DNA of 57,759 nucleotides from Clostridium punense (GCF_017874425.1 NZ_JAGGLL010000028.1:1-57759), one strand, 5' to 3'; shown: positions 35,973 through 45,295, counted from the stretch's first letter. Notes: generated from the sequence alone by a model not told the origin. Numbers and translations: made by a program.

Positions 35973-36608
35973 ATGAATCAATCTTATTTTCAGTTGCCAT
36001 TAGAAAAACAAAAGAATTTAATTAATGCTGGATACAAAGTATTTGCAGTATCCCCCTATAATAAAGCGTCTATGCTTGCGATTTCTAACGAAGCTGGAAT
36101 ATCTAAATCCTTGCTGTTTTATTACTTTAGAAATAAGGAGGAATATTATTTATTCTTATTTGACACTTCTATAGAATTTTTAAACGGATATAAGGTACAA
36201 CTAAATGGGAAAAAAGTATATGACTTTTTTGACTTAATTAATATGAGAATCCAAGGAAGAATGAAAGTCATAGCTGAGTATCCATATTTATATAAATTTA
36301 TCACGAGAGCCTACTATGAAACTAATGAAGGAATCAAAAGTAAATTAGATCACAAGAAAAGAATGATAATGAGTATAGGAGAAGAGGAATTCTTGAAGGT
36401 TGTTGATTATAATAAATTTAAAAATCCTGGTGATGTAGCAATTTTGCTTAAGTTAGTACTTTCTATGGCTGAAGGTGTCATGAGAGGAAGAGAAGATTTA
36501 AATACTGAAAAGATTCTTCAGGGGGTTAGAGAGTTTGAAGTTATGATGGAATCCTTGAAAAAGCATTATTATAAAGAATGCTTTTTAAATTTATTGGAAA
36601 GGAGATAA
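35973..36608 (+). CDS. TetR/AcrR-family transcriptional regulator
   Basis: 211 residues. The N-terminal helix-turn-helix is YNKASMLAISNEAGISKSLL followed by FYYFRNKEEYYLFLF. The C-terminal ligand-binding helices are unique. AAAGGAG lies 8 bases before ATG. It is followed after 4 bases by an alpha/beta hydrolase, so it probably controls this two-gene unit. Confidence 0.88.
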   Translation: MNQSYFQLPLEKQKNLINAGYKVFAVSPYNKASMLAISNEAGISKSLLFYYFRNKEEYYLFLFDTSIEFLNGYKVQLNGKKVYDFFDLINMRIQGRMKVIAEYPYLYKFITRAYYETNEGIKSKLDHKKRMIMSIGEEEFLKVVDYNKFKNPGDVAILLKLVLSMAEGVMRGREDLNTEKILQGVREFEVMMESLKKHYYKECFLNLLERR

Positions 36609-36612
36609 TAAA

Positions 36613-37416
36613 ATGGACAAGAGAATGGAACATTTAACATTTCATAATTTGAATTGTGAAATTCATTATTGGTATAGAAAAGGAACAGAAGATAAATGGG
36701 TTATATTTTTTCATGGAGCTGGTGTTGACCATGAAATGTTTGAAGAGCAATATAAGATTTTTGATGACACCTATAATATAATTGCATGGGACAATCGTGG
36801 ACATGGCTTGTCTAAATTAGATCCAGAAGCAAAGTTTTCCTTTAAAGATATGATTAGCGACTGTAAAAAAATATATGAAATTTATAGCATAAATAAAGCA
36901 ATTCTTATTGGACAATCTATTGGAGGAAATTTAGCCCAAGAGATAGATTATATTTATCCTGAACGAGTGGAGAAATTAATATTAATTGATTGTACAAAAA
37001 ATACTGGAAAACTAACATTTATGGAAAAGTGTTTATTGAAAAGCAGTAGGCTTTTATTTAACTGTTACCCTTGGAAGGTCCTAATAAAGCAAAGTGCTAA
37101 TGCTTGTGCTAACAAAGAGGAGGTAAGGGAATATGTTAAGCAATGCTTTAATAGAATGGATAAAAAAACCTTCATTGATGTTATAATGGAAGCAACAACT
37201 TGTCTTCATTATGACCCACAATATAAGTTCAAAAAACCTGTATTGTTGCTCTGTGGGGTAGATGAAAAAACAGGTAATATAAAAAAGGTGGCTGAGCCTT
37301 GGGAAAAAAGCGATAGCAACTGCACTCTCCATTTTATTAGTAATGCAGGTCATAACTCAAATCAAGATAATCCAGAGATGGTTAATGAACTTATTAGTAA
37401 TTTTTTAAGAAGTTAA
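36613..37416 (+). CDS. Alpha/beta hydrolase
   Basis: 267 residues. Oxyanion-hole region FFHGAGVDHE near 33, nucleophile elbow GQSIGG with S102, acid in LLCGVDEKTG and histidine in NAGHNSNQ near the C-terminus. It has no signal peptide. AAGGAG precedes the start. Substrate unknown; coupling to a TetR suggests it handles a compound the regulator senses. Confidence 0.87.
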   Translation: MDKRMEHLTFHNLNCEIHYWYRKGTEDKWVIFFHGAGVDHEMFEEQYKIFDDTYNIIAWDNRGHGLSKLDPEAKFSFKDMISDCKKIYEIYSINKAILIGQSIGGNLAQEIDYIYPERVEKLILIDCTKNTGKLTFMEKCLLKSSRLLFNCYPWKVLIKQSANACANKEEVREYVKQCFNRMDKKTFIDVIMEATTCLHYDPQYKFKKPVLLLCGVDEKTGNIKKVAEPWEKSDSNCTLHFISNAGHNSNQDNPEMVNELISNFLRS

Positions 37417-37444
37417 CTTGGAGTAGAAGGGAAGGATTGATTCT

Positions 37445-37530
37445 TAGATAGTTAAAAAGATGCCTAATTAGGCAAATAATATAATACAAAAGTGGCTAGT
37501 AAAATTGCATTAAGTTTTACTAGCTATATT
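37445..37530 (+). repeat. Hairpin repeat, upstream copy flanking a GNAT gene
   Basis: About 86 bases containing ATGCCTAATTAGGC and the stem GGCTAGTAAAA...TTTTACTAGCT followed by TATATTTTA, a terminator for the hydrolase. A similar segment lies at 38395-38480. Confidence 0.6.
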
Positions 37531-37766
37531 TTACAAAAATATAAAGGAAACATAAATTTAAGAATAGCTTACTTCTATTGTATATAGGAAGTCTATGGTT
37601 AGAGCATTTTTATAAGTGAAAATACCAAATCATAAGTGATAAGAGAATAGAATCATTGTATACAGTATTTAACAAAAGTGTTATATTATATATAATCAAT
37701 TTATTTACATTTGTATTTATATTTTAAGAATAGCATAGGGAATTATTTATGGGGGAGATTTTAATT

Positions 37767-38294
37767 ATGAAAGAATTATACACAGACCGTTTAATAATAC
37801 GCAGATTTTCTGAAAATGATGGGGAAGATTTATATGAGTACTTTTCAAATCCAAAAGTGCTGGAATTTGAGCCATATAAACCGCTTACGAAAGACGAAGC
37901 TTATGAAGAAGCTAAAATACGAGAAAGTGACGAGAGGTTTTTTGCAGTATGCTTAAAAGATGGAAAACTTATAGGAAATCTATACTTTTCAGAAGGGGAT
38001 TTTGGAACTTGGGAAATTGGCTATGTTTTTAATGATAAATACTGGGGAAAAGGCTATGCCACAGAAAGTGCCCTTGAGCTAATGAAATATGCATTTACTA
38101 CCCTTGGAGTAAGAAGAATAGTTGCACATTGTGATCCTAAGAACCCTAATTCATGGAAGTTACTTGAAAGATTAGGCATGAGAAGAGAGGCAATGCAGCT
38201 TGAAAATGTTTATTTCTTTAAGGATGAAGAAGGTAATCCTATATGGAAAGATACGTATCAGTATGCAATTCTAAAGTCTGAATTTATAAAGTAA
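37767..38294 (+). CDS. RimJ/RimL-type GNAT N-acetyltransferase
   Basis: 175 residues. YTDRLIIRRFSENDGEDLYE is the family start; WEIGYVFNDKYWGKGYATES carries the acetyl-CoA loop (GKGYATE); VAHCDPKNPNSWKLLERLGM is the family end block. The start is ATG 37767, because the upstream ATG at 37749 is read through the GGGGGAG ribosome binding site. Both flanks carry the same ~86-bp hairpin repeat, which suggests cassette-like insertion or duplication. Confidence 0.85.
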   Translation: MKELYTDRLIIRRFSENDGEDLYEYFSNPKVLEFEPYKPLTKDEAYEEAKIRESDERFFAVCLKDGKLIGNLYFSEGDFGTWEIGYVFNDKYWGKGYATESALELMKYAFTTLGVRRIVAHCDPKNPNSWKLLERLGMRREAMQLENVYFFKDEEGNPIWKDTYQYAILKSEFIK

Positions 38295-38715
38295 TAAATT
38301 TAAAATTAAATTTAAATAGTTGAAGCTATTTTTAAAAAATCTGCTGCAGAGATGTGGTGGATTTATTAATTTTAGCTGGAATGGAACTAGGGCTTAAGTA
38401 GATAAAATCATGCCTAACTAGATAAACAAAGCACTTGGAAAGTAGCTAGTAAAACTGTATTAAGTTTCACTAGCTATATAGATAAACAACCTAAGTATTC
38501 CATATATCCTTAAACGTAAAAGCTTGTTGATGTTTTGAACAACTTATAACATATGCTTATGAAAATTGAGCTTGTCTATCTTATTAAATGAAATCACTTC
38601 CTGGAATTAAAAGTCCAAATATTAAGTGGTTTTTTATTTTAACAAAAACAATACTATAGAAACATGAAATTGCAAGCTCCATAGAAATCTTATATAAGCA
38701 AAGTATAAGCTTATT
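38295..38715. other. Gap with hairpin repeat and a second terminator-like stem
   Basis: After the GNAT gene come the repeat (separate entry) and, at 38591-38640, AAATCACTT...AAGTGGTTTTTT with a T-rich tail. The latter looks like a plus-strand terminator without a gene in front, so a gene may have been lost here. Confidence 0.45.
38395..38480 (+). repeat. Hairpin repeat, downstream copy flanking a GNAT gene
   Basis: Contains ATGCCTAACTAG and GCTAGTAAAACTGTATTAAG then TTTCACTAGCTATATA, matching the copy at 37445-37530 especially in the hairpin and loop. Confidence 0.6.
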
Positions 38716-38973
38716 TTATTTTTTCAAAGTATGGAATTTAGTTTTTTTCTTAAGTTGGACAATTGTAAATAAGGCTGCTGGAATTATGGTTAAGTACGCA
38801 AAGTAAGGCTTAAGAGTATAAATTATTGCTTTGAAGGAGCTCACAGCTGCTAGAAATTCTAAACCGCTAGTCATTCTAACTGTAATATAAGCTACACCTA
38901 ACACAGCTAAAGCTGCCAAAGGGGATAGTAGGAGCATTAACATAAGCAAAAGTCCTTTAAAGATTTTATTCAC
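38716..38973 (-). CDS. Small membrane protein at the end of the GT1/MFS operon
   Basis: 85 residues with an N-terminal hydrophobic stretch (residues 7-30) and a second helix (about 55-75), ending in a basic tail LKKKTKFHTLKK. No family recognised. It starts at GTG inside the MFS stop region, with AGAGGTG 7 bases upstream and an 8-base overlap with the MFS gene, so it is surely cotranslated. It may assist the exporter. Confidence 0.65.
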   Translation of the reverse strand: MNKIFKGLLLMLMLLLSPLAALAVLGVAYITVRMTSGLEFLAAVSSFKAIIYTLKPYFAYLTIIPAALFTIVQLKKKTKFHTLKK

Positions 38974-40198
38974 TTAAAATCACCTCTTCGTAAGTTATTT
39001 CATCATACTTTCTTGTAAGAATATAACAAAGTCCTCCAACTACAAGCATCAACACCCCCGCTGATTTCATCCAATTGCTGATACCTATCAGACTAGATAA
39101 TGGTCCAGCTATAAGCATTCCCACAGGAGCTGCAAAGCTCATTACACTGGTTACAAGGGAAATAACTTTGCCTAAGTTTTTCTCAGGGATTGTCTTTTGT
39201 ATAAAAGCAGTGAAAGGAATATTAGACAGCATTCCAGTTGTGCCCATTATGAAAACAACTATACAGAACATAAAGAAGGCACTAGAAGGAAGAATCCCTC
39301 CAACTAAGGCACAAACTCCTAAGGTAAATATACCCACCGAAATCATGAGAAACTGCTTTTTCATCCCTCCAGTGATACTTATTAGCATAGCAGCTATAAG
39401 CATTCCACTAGAAAAAAGGGTTTGAACAACTCCGTTGTGCCAAGCTGTGCCATGAAAATATTCCTTTACCATTAAGGGTAACAGTGTACCCATAGGTACA
39501 AAGACAATAGTTGATAGAAGGATTGGAATGGATACCTTCACGAGGGCTTTATTTGATTTTATAGAGCTTAAACCTTCCTTCATATCAGCCATAATAGTTA
39601 ATTTGGATGAAATTACATTATGCTTAACAATTTTAACTGAAGAAAGTGTGAGTACAGCCAATGCAGCTCCAAGTACATCTACAAACATTGCATACTGAAG
39701 AGAGGTTATGCTCATTAAAAAGGCGCCTAACATAGGACCAACCATAGAGCAGGCAGACTGAATCATTTGCCCAACACCTCCAACTTTAGTAAGCTGATTT
39801 GCAGGAACAATTTGAGGAATAGCCGCTTGCATTGCTGGCTTGTGGAAGGTTTCCCCTAAGGCTCTAACAAATAAAATAAAGTAAATAAAGGTCAAGGAAG
39901 GGGTAGTAAAAAAGAAGGATAGACCTAATACTATGCTGGATACTGCAACGGCACTATCGGCAATTATCAATATAGTTTTACGGTTATATCTATCTATGAA
40001 AACTCCAGCAAAGGGACCAATTACTGCTTGAGGCAAGAGTCCAACTATACTTGCAACTGTAAGAGCCATGGCAGAACCTGTTTGAACAGTAATCCACCAG
40101 ATTATTGAAAACTGAACGGCACTGGAGGTTAGTAGAGAAAATCCTTGACCTATATACATTGTAAAGAAGGGTTTTTGCCATTTATGAAGTTCTTTCAT
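38966..40198 (-). CDS. MFS exporter (macrolide-efflux-like)
   Basis: 410 residues, 12 hydrophobic helices, with FAGVFIDRYNRKTILI as motif A after helix 2 and the MefA-like start QKPFFTMYIGQGFSLL. GGAGG precedes ATG. It follows the glycosyltransferase gene by 4 bases. The pair could inactivate and export a macrolide-like compound, or make and export a glycolipid. Confidence 0.85.
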   Translation of the reverse strand: MKELHKWQKPFFTMYIGQGFSLLTSSAVQFSIIWWITVQTGSAMALTVASIVGLLPQAVIGPFAGVFIDRYNRKTILIIADSAVAVSSIVLGLSFFFTTPSLTFIYFILFVRALGETFHKPAMQAAIPQIVPANQLTKVGGVGQMIQSACSMVGPMLGAFLMSITSLQYAMFVDVLGAALAVLTLSSVKIVKHNVISSKLTIMADMKEGLSSIKSNKALVKVSIPILLSTIVFVPMGTLLPLMVKEYFHGTAWHNGVVQTLFSSGMLIAAMLISITGGMKKQFLMISVGIFTLGVCALVGGILPSSAFFMFCIVVFIMGTTGMLSNIPFTAFIQKTIPEKNLGKVISLVTSVMSFAAPVGMLIAGPLSSLIGISNWMKSAGVLMLVVGGLCYILTRKYDEITYEEVILSE

Positions 40199-40202
40199 AG
40201 AA

Positions 40203-41450
40203 TTACCTCCTTAGACTCTCTACAATAACCTTTGCACAATCTCTAGCTCCATTTTCAGTAGCTATGTCTGCTGCTAGCTTCTTTGCATTTTCAATAATTT
40301 TATCCTGAAGTGCATATTCAATTGCTTCTGCAAGGTTATCTGATGTTAGTTTCTTTATAGTAATTGGCTTTGAGCCAACTTTAAGGTCATAAGCTCTATG
40401 AGCCCAAGCATGTTGGTCATTGGCAAAAGGTATAATAACACTTGGAACACCAGCTGCAAATCCAGCTGAAGTAGTACCTGCTCCACCATGATGGCATACT
40501 GCAGCTACTCTATTAAAAAGCCAGCTATGAGGTATGCTATCAATAGCTATTATATTACTTGGTAGATTATCAAGTTTACCCATTCCACAGATTATTCCAC
40601 GTTTATTAGCTTTTGCAAGAGCATCAATAATCAGCTTAGATAAGGTTTCCTTCTGATCTTTATGAAATACGCTTCCAAACCCAATATAAACAGGCTTCTC
40701 ACCAGAGTTTAAAAAGTCACATAGTTCCTTTGAAGGGACATATACAGTTGGCTCCTTTACAAACCAGTATCCATATTGGTGTATATTCTCATTCCAATCC
40801 TTTGGTCTTTTGAAAACAAAGTTACTGCAGGATATTACCGCAGGATGTTTTTTATCTTTGTGACGCTCATAAGGTTTACCAAAGTTTTTTGGAAGTCCAC
40901 CGAACTCTTTCTTCCAAAGGTACTTTACTGAATTATTTGATGCTAGCCACAACATGCCTTGAAGCATTTCATAGCTGATTATATTTCTTAATGGGGTGGA
41001 TTTTACTCTTCCATACTGAATTACAGAGGTCTGTTCCTTAGTTTTGTGCATTGGAAAAGGAGAAGCTAAAATAGCTGGTATACCAAGTCTTTCAGCAGCA
41101 AAATAACCAATGGTACAGCCAGGATGATAAATAACTAATTCGCTTCCTTCACAAGCAGCATAGAATTCATTGGCTATACTTAATCCATATTTTTTCATTT
41201 TGTTGAAAGTTAAAAGCATCTTTAATGGATTATCAGCGGACTGGGCTTCCTTAAGCATGTTTTCATCCACATTAAGGGATTTAAAATCTACTTGTATCGG
41301 GTAAAAATCTATACCGTAACTTTTAACAAAGGTTTCAAATTCCCTCATGCCAGTGATTCGCACAGCTTTTCCTAATTTCTTTAGCTCTTGAGCAAGAGCA
41401 ATGTAGGGCTGAAAATCTCCTCTTGAACCTGAACATAGTATTGTAATCAT
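40203..41450 (-). CDS. GT1-family glycosyltransferase (macrolide or sterol glycosyltransferase-like)
   Basis: 415 residues of GT-B fold. The start ILCSGSRGDFQPYIALAQEL is typical of the family. PVYIGFGSVFHKD opens the C-terminal lobe. The donor-sugar motif CHHGGAGTTSAGFAAGVPSV and the Q in DQHAWAHRA mark UDP-sugar binding. Relatives glycosylate macrolides, sterols or lipids. AGGAGG precedes ATG. It is the first gene of a three-gene unit divergent from a TetR gene. Confidence 0.87.
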   Translation of the reverse strand: MITILCSGSRGDFQPYIALAQELKKLGKAVRITGMREFETFVKSYGIDFYPIQVDFKSLNVDENMLKEAQSADNPLKMLLTFNKMKKYGLSIANEFYAACEGSELVIYHPGCTIGYFAAERLGIPAILASPFPMHKTKEQTSVIQYGRVKSTPLRNIISYEMLQGMLWLASNNSVKYLWKKEFGGLPKNFGKPYERHKDKKHPAVISCSNFVFKRPKDWNENIHQYGYWFVKEPTVYVPSKELCDFLNSGEKPVYIGFGSVFHKDQKETLSKLIIDALAKANKRGIICGMGKLDNLPSNIIAIDSIPHSWLFNRVAAVCHHGGAGTTSAGFAAGVPSVIIPFANDQHAWAHRAYDLKVGSKPITIKKLTSDNLAEAIEYALQDKIIENAKKLAADIATENGARDCAKVIVESLRR

Positions 41451-41470
41451 ATATTAATCCTCCTTGTATT

Positions 41471-41551
41471 ATCCGACAACTTGTTGTATGTTTAAAGTAT
41501 AATTTGGTTTTACCAACCTATCAACCAACAATCCTATGCCTAATGTCGGAT
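41471..41551. promoter_or_regulatory. Divergent TetR/GT1 control region
   Basis: On the minus strand TTGATA (41519-41524) and TATACT (41496-41501) are 17 bases apart. The spacer holds the dyad TTGGTAAAACCAA, an operator candidate. Downstream, ACAAC-TT-GTTGT (41476-41487) is another dyad. ATCCGACA (41471) and TGTCGGAT (41544) form a distant inverted pair, one near each gene. Confidence 0.55.
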
Positions 41552-41589
41552 TTTATTATAGGTGAAGAATATAGAACAGGAGTGTAAAA

Positions 41590-42162
41590 ATGAGAAAACA
41601 ACCAGAGGTAACTGCACAGACCAGGCAGAACTTAGTTGATGCATTTTGGGCCTTATACTGCGAAAAAAGAATTGAGAAAATAACTGTAAAGGAAGTAACA
41701 CAAAAGGCAGGCTATAACAGGGGAACTTTCTACGAATATTTTACAGATGTTTATGATGTATTGGAGAAGCTTGAAGAAGCTCTTATACCAGCAATTGACG
41801 AACTGCCTCCAATTTCTATTGCAAATGAAAAGGCGGGAATGCCTCTTGATATGTTTATGGCTCTCTACGAGGAAAACAGTAAGTACTATTCCATCCTCCT
41901 TGGGGATAATGGAGACCCAGCATTTGCAAGCAAATTGAAAAACTCAACAAAGCCTGTGATTAAAGAAGCCTTCCTTGGAAAATACAACATAGACCCTATA
42001 GAATTTGATTTTATCCTAGAGTTTGTTCTTTCAGCCATGATAGGCATAATGAGCTATTGGTTCAGGGAAGATAAAATATTACCTGCAGAAGATTTAGTTT
42101 CATTAATGTATGACCTTATGGAAAATGGAGTTATGAAGCGCATTGAGAGTAATATAATATAA
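41590..42162 (+). CDS. TetR-family regulator of the GT1/MFS operon
   Basis: 190 residues. The helix-turn-helix is ITVKEVTQKAGYNRGTFYEY followed by FTDVYDVLEKLEE. The C-terminal part resembles TetR_C_33/YcdC-like helices. AGGAG precedes ATG. Divergent to the glycosyltransferase; operator-like dyads lie between them. Confidence 0.88.
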   Translation: MRKQPEVTAQTRQNLVDAFWALYCEKRIEKITVKEVTQKAGYNRGTFYEYFTDVYDVLEKLEEALIPAIDELPPISIANEKAGMPLDMFMALYEENSKYYSILLGDNGDPAFASKLKNSTKPVIKEAFLGKYNIDPIEFDFILEFVLSAMIGIMSYWFREDKILPAEDLVSLMYDLMENGVMKRIESNII

Positions 42163-42413
42163 AACACCATTTGAAGCTACAGATGATGGGACACAGTAAA
42201 TATATTCATAGAGGATATGATTAGGAAAAACTAAGAGATTATAGAAAAAGTGAAATCATGGGGACTGCCTTCCGTAAAGTGAATGCTTACTTTGAATTAC
42301 TAAATGAGGAAATAAAAAAACCATTTAAGAGGTAAAAACAGATAATCTCATAACAAGCCAAGCTCAAGTGTGTATTCTTTAAAAGAAGTTTATAAATTAT
42401 AAAGGAGAGTATT

Positions 42414-43106
42414 ATGTTTAATTTTGAAATAGATTATCCATCAGTAAACTATAAAAATTATATTGAATGTGTTTATGAATTTTGTAAAAGTAATAAATTC
42501 TCTATGATTTTGAAAGGGTCATTAGCAAAAGGTACAGCAACAAAATTTTCTGATATTGACTTAATAATTTTAGGTAACCTTGATGGTTCTAAAGTTGATG
42601 AGATTATTTCACTTTATGGTAATCCTGTAATGACAAACTTTACTGAAAATCCTAAAGGTATATTAATCTTAGCTTATGAGGATAGCACTTCAGTAGATCT
42701 TGAGATAAGAGAAACAATTTCACAACAAGATTTAGAAAATAGTATAGTTCTTTTAAGATATGATGAAAACTTTATTATAGATAATAAAAATGTAATAAGA
42801 AAACAGGTAGAATCTAACTATATGCCGAATAGACCAGAATGGTATAAGGTATTAAGATTACTTCATCGAGGAACTATAAAATACCTATCAAATAAAACTC
42901 ACAGTGCATATGGGCTTTTAGATGAAATTAAAGAAGGGCTTAATTCATTAGGTATTACGAATTTAAGTTATAGTAATAACTTTGAGGGGGATATAAAATT
43001 AATATTTCATAGGTTTTGCAGAGAATTTCAAGTAGATTCACAAATAAAAGGCTTATTTGAAAATCTCTTTAAAGAATTTTCTCTTAAGGTTATTAATAAT
43101 GAATAA
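42414..43106 (+). CDS. Nucleotidyltransferase-domain protein
   Basis: 230 residues. The Pol-beta/NTP_transf_2 motif is KGSLAKGTATKFSDIDLIIL: GS at 35-36 and metal aspartates D47 and D49. A later VDLEIRE may give the third acidic residue. The C-terminal half is helical. It could adenylylate a drug (as in aminoglycoside nucleotidyltransferases) or a protein. No HEPN partner is adjacent. AAAGGAG precedes ATG. Confidence 0.8.
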   Translation: MFNFEIDYPSVNYKNYIECVYEFCKSNKFSMILKGSLAKGTATKFSDIDLIILGNLDGSKVDEIISLYGNPVMTNFTENPKGILILAYEDSTSVDLEIRETISQQDLENSIVLLRYDENFIIDNKNVIRKQVESNYMPNRPEWYKVLRLLHRGTIKYLSNKTHSAYGLLDEIKEGLNSLGITNLSYSNNFEGDIKLIFHRFCREFQVDSQIKGLFENLFKEFSLKVINNE

Positions 43107-43300
43107 AACCAATTTCCATCATTAAAGCCTTAATTATTATAGTTTAACTTTATATGTGTAAGAAATTTTAACTATTGATAAATGTAATGGATATAAACGT
43201 GTTTATTGGAAACTTCCATAAGGAATTATAGCCAAGCTATGTTAATATAATTATGGCATTTGATATTTGGTTTATATATCCAAAATAGGAGGAAATAAGT

Positions 43301-43795
43301 ATGAAAAAAATAGTAAGCTTAGTAATGACAGCGGTTCTAGTAGCAGGTTTAGCTGTAGGCTGCTCAGCAAAAAAGGATACAGGAGCAACACAAGCAGCAG
43401 GAACTCAACAGGCTTCCACAGCTCAACAAACTCAAACAACTGAAGCTAAATTTAAATACTATACAGCTGATCAAGTGAAGGAAAGCATTGAAAAGAAAAA
43501 GGATATGATTCTTTTAGATATTCAAGTAGAAAATGAGTATAAGGAGCATCACATAAAAGGTGTTATTCCAACTTATGCTTATCCAGTGAAGACTGATGAT
43601 GAGAAGAAAAAGCTTGATGCTGCACTTCCAAAACTTGAAGGAACTGCACCTATAGTTATAGTTTGTCCAGGTGGAGCAGGTGGAGCTGAAAGAACTTATG
43701 ATTATTTAAAAACAAAAGGAATAAAAGAAGATAGATTATTCATTCTTGAAAAAGGACAAAAAGCATGGCCACATGCAGATCTTTTAGAAAAATAA
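43301..43795 (+). CDS. Rhodanese-like lipoprotein
   Basis: 164 residues. Signal peptide with lipobox LAVGC, lipidated cysteine C21, then a Gln/Thr/Ala-rich linker (about 25-48) and a rhodanese domain from about 50. The active-site loop is IVCPGGAGGAERT with C122. Surface rhodaneses handle sulfane sulfur or redox chemistry. AGGAGG precedes ATG. Its terminator hosts repeat copy B. Confidence 0.87.
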   Translation: MKKIVSLVMTAVLVAGLAVGCSAKKDTGATQAAGTQQASTAQQTQTTEAKFKYYTADQVKESIEKKKDMILLDIQVENEYKEHHIKGVIPTYAYPVKTDDEKKKLDAALPKLEGTAPIVIVCPGGAGGAERTYDYLKTKGIKEDRLFILEKGQKAWPHADLLEK

Positions 43796-43812
43796 TTATA
43801 AGAAATTTAAAG

Positions 43813-43970
43813 AAGCCTCTATTTAGTTTAGTATAACTTACAACTATAGGGTTCCTTGATGGAGTTTTAACTTATTCATTATGATAAACCCTTAAGGGAA
43901 CCAGTATAGGACTCATGTATAAGTTAAGTTTTAACTCTGGTTCCCTATAAATAGAGGCTTAGTTTTTATT
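43813..43970 (+). terminator. Terminator whose loop carries palindromic repeat copy B
   Basis: AAGCCTCTATTTA (43813-43825) pairs perfectly with TAAATAGAGGCTT (43948-43960), followed by AGTTTTTATTT. The loop is almost exactly the 105-bp element, as if it had inserted into a pre-existing terminator. Confidence 0.7.
43845..43949. repeat. 105-bp palindromic repeat element, copy B
   Basis: Same ends and length as copy A (TATAGGGTTCC to GGTTCCCTATA), about 92 percent identical by hand alignment. Differences cluster in the CATCCTCAT/CATTATGAT loop. Confidence 0.85.
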
Positions 43971-44012
43971 TAAGTAAAAATAATCTGAAAGACCTTAAGC
44001 TATCTAGTGAAA

Positions 44013-44927
44013 TTAAAGAGCTCTCCTCCAAAAACCGCCTTTATCATAACACTTAAAGCCAGTAGAACTGTAGAAAGCCATTCGATCTTCACCATGACAT
44101 ATTACATAGGCAGCTTTTCCACCAAGAGCCTTAAGTCTATTCAAAGCCTCAAGGATTACAACCTTTCCAAGGCCTTTTTTTCTATGGTCAGGATGTGTGC
44201 CCACAGGTTCAAGTACCCCTGTCAGAGTCTCTTCATCGAACCATAGAATACAGCAGGAGGCTAAAGTACCATCCTTATACTTTGTAACAATATCCAAATC
44301 CTTTCTATACATAGGTGCATTTAGTCGTGCATAAAAATACTCTGGAATATTTGGCTCATAGCTTTCAACAGAATTGAATATTTTATAGCCTAATTCATAG
44401 CGTTTTATTAATTCAATATCCTCACTCATAGAATGAACAGTATAATCCTCTGGCACTTCAGGTTTTTCAATTTCACCCTCTAAAGATTGCTCATTAACAA
44501 AAATAGGCACTGGTGGCTTCTTATAGCCTCTTGCTTCTAAAACTTCATTTCTATATTTATTAGCCTCTGTTGACCAAATATACACCATATTTTCTCCATT
44601 AGGGCCAGTTACTAACTCATTTTCTCCCCAGTCCAGTGATTCTGACCAGTCTATCATTTCATTTGTTAGCTCATAGTAATCGGGATGAACATCTAAGTAC
44701 TCGCCAAAATCATAAGCTGTACTACCTACAGCAACTATTTTACCAGAATCCTCCCAAATTTTAATTCTGTTATGCCATATCTCAGTTTCTTTAGGATCAT
44801 AATTCTCATTGTCATCCCAAAACTGCGGCATTATCCAATATCTATTATTATTTAGTTTGTACAAATCCCTTAAAAAGTGGATTATCTTTTCATAATCTCC
44901 CTGCTCATAATTCCTTGAAGTTATCAT
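44013..44927 (-). CDS. Tandem GNAT acetyltransferase
   Basis: 304 residues with two GNAT-like halves. The N-terminal half (1-145) is degenerate. The C-terminal half has GVLEPVGTHPDHRKKGLGKV with the acetyl-CoA loop RKKGLGK and FYSSTGFKCYDKGGFW. Substrate unknown. GGGGG precedes ATG. It is convergent with the rhodanese gene. Confidence 0.82.
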   Translation of the reverse strand: MITSRNYEQGDYEKIIHFLRDLYKLNNNRYWIMPQFWDDNENYDPKETEIWHNRIKIWEDSGKIVAVGSTAYDFGEYLDVHPDYYELTNEMIDWSESLDWGENELVTGPNGENMVYIWSTEANKYRNEVLEARGYKKPPVPIFVNEQSLEGEIEKPEVPEDYTVHSMSEDIELIKRYELGYKIFNSVESYEPNIPEYFYARLNAPMYRKDLDIVTKYKDGTLASCCILWFDEETLTGVLEPVGTHPDHRKKGLGKVVILEALNRLKALGGKAAYVICHGEDRMAFYSSTGFKCYDKGGFWRRAL

Positions 44928-45266
44928 AAAAATTCCCCCTATAAATCCATAGCATATTTATTAATTGCAGTAACTACAAAATAAAATGCTAAATTCCCCA
45001 ATTTATATTCTATTATAGCTTAAACAGACTAGGTGGGGTAGTTAAAAAACATTTCTGTAGAGTTCTTAACACAAAGCAAATATCCTTATCTCTATGAAAA
45101 GATAGATGAATTGAAATTATTAACTCATGGGGGCAATACTATATGCCTTTTGTCATCTTTTAAAACTTTTCGATTAAAACTACATTGTCCAATAAAGCTT
45201 TTATATTATTAATGTTATAATATGAATTATAATGTAAAAAGTGGAACTTAACTAAGGGGGCTATTA
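44928..45266. other. Divergent gap with repeat-derived terminator and promoter
   Basis: It contains a weak copy of a shared terminator (about 45122-45160; ATGGGGGCAATACTATATGCC then TTTTG) and the promoter region of the next GNAT, which recurs before the WYL gene. TATAAT occurs at about 45220. Otherwise there is no gene. Confidence 0.5.
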
Positions 45267-45295
45267 ATGAGGATATATTTTAAAGAAATTACTAT
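45154..45295 (+). repeat. Promoter and 5' coding segment duplicated at 48331-48472, copy 1
   Basis: Shared blocks include TTAAAACTTTTC, AATAAAGCTT, AATGTTATAATATGAAT, GGGGCTATTAATGAGG and AAATTACT. In this copy they lead into an intact GNAT gene, so this is likely the original. Confidence 0.7.

Noticed and set aside
42163-42413. Possible gene relic (short frames EDMIRKN and VNAYFELLNEEIKKPFKR)
   Set aside because: Two short frames with stops and no recognisable family; could be chance.
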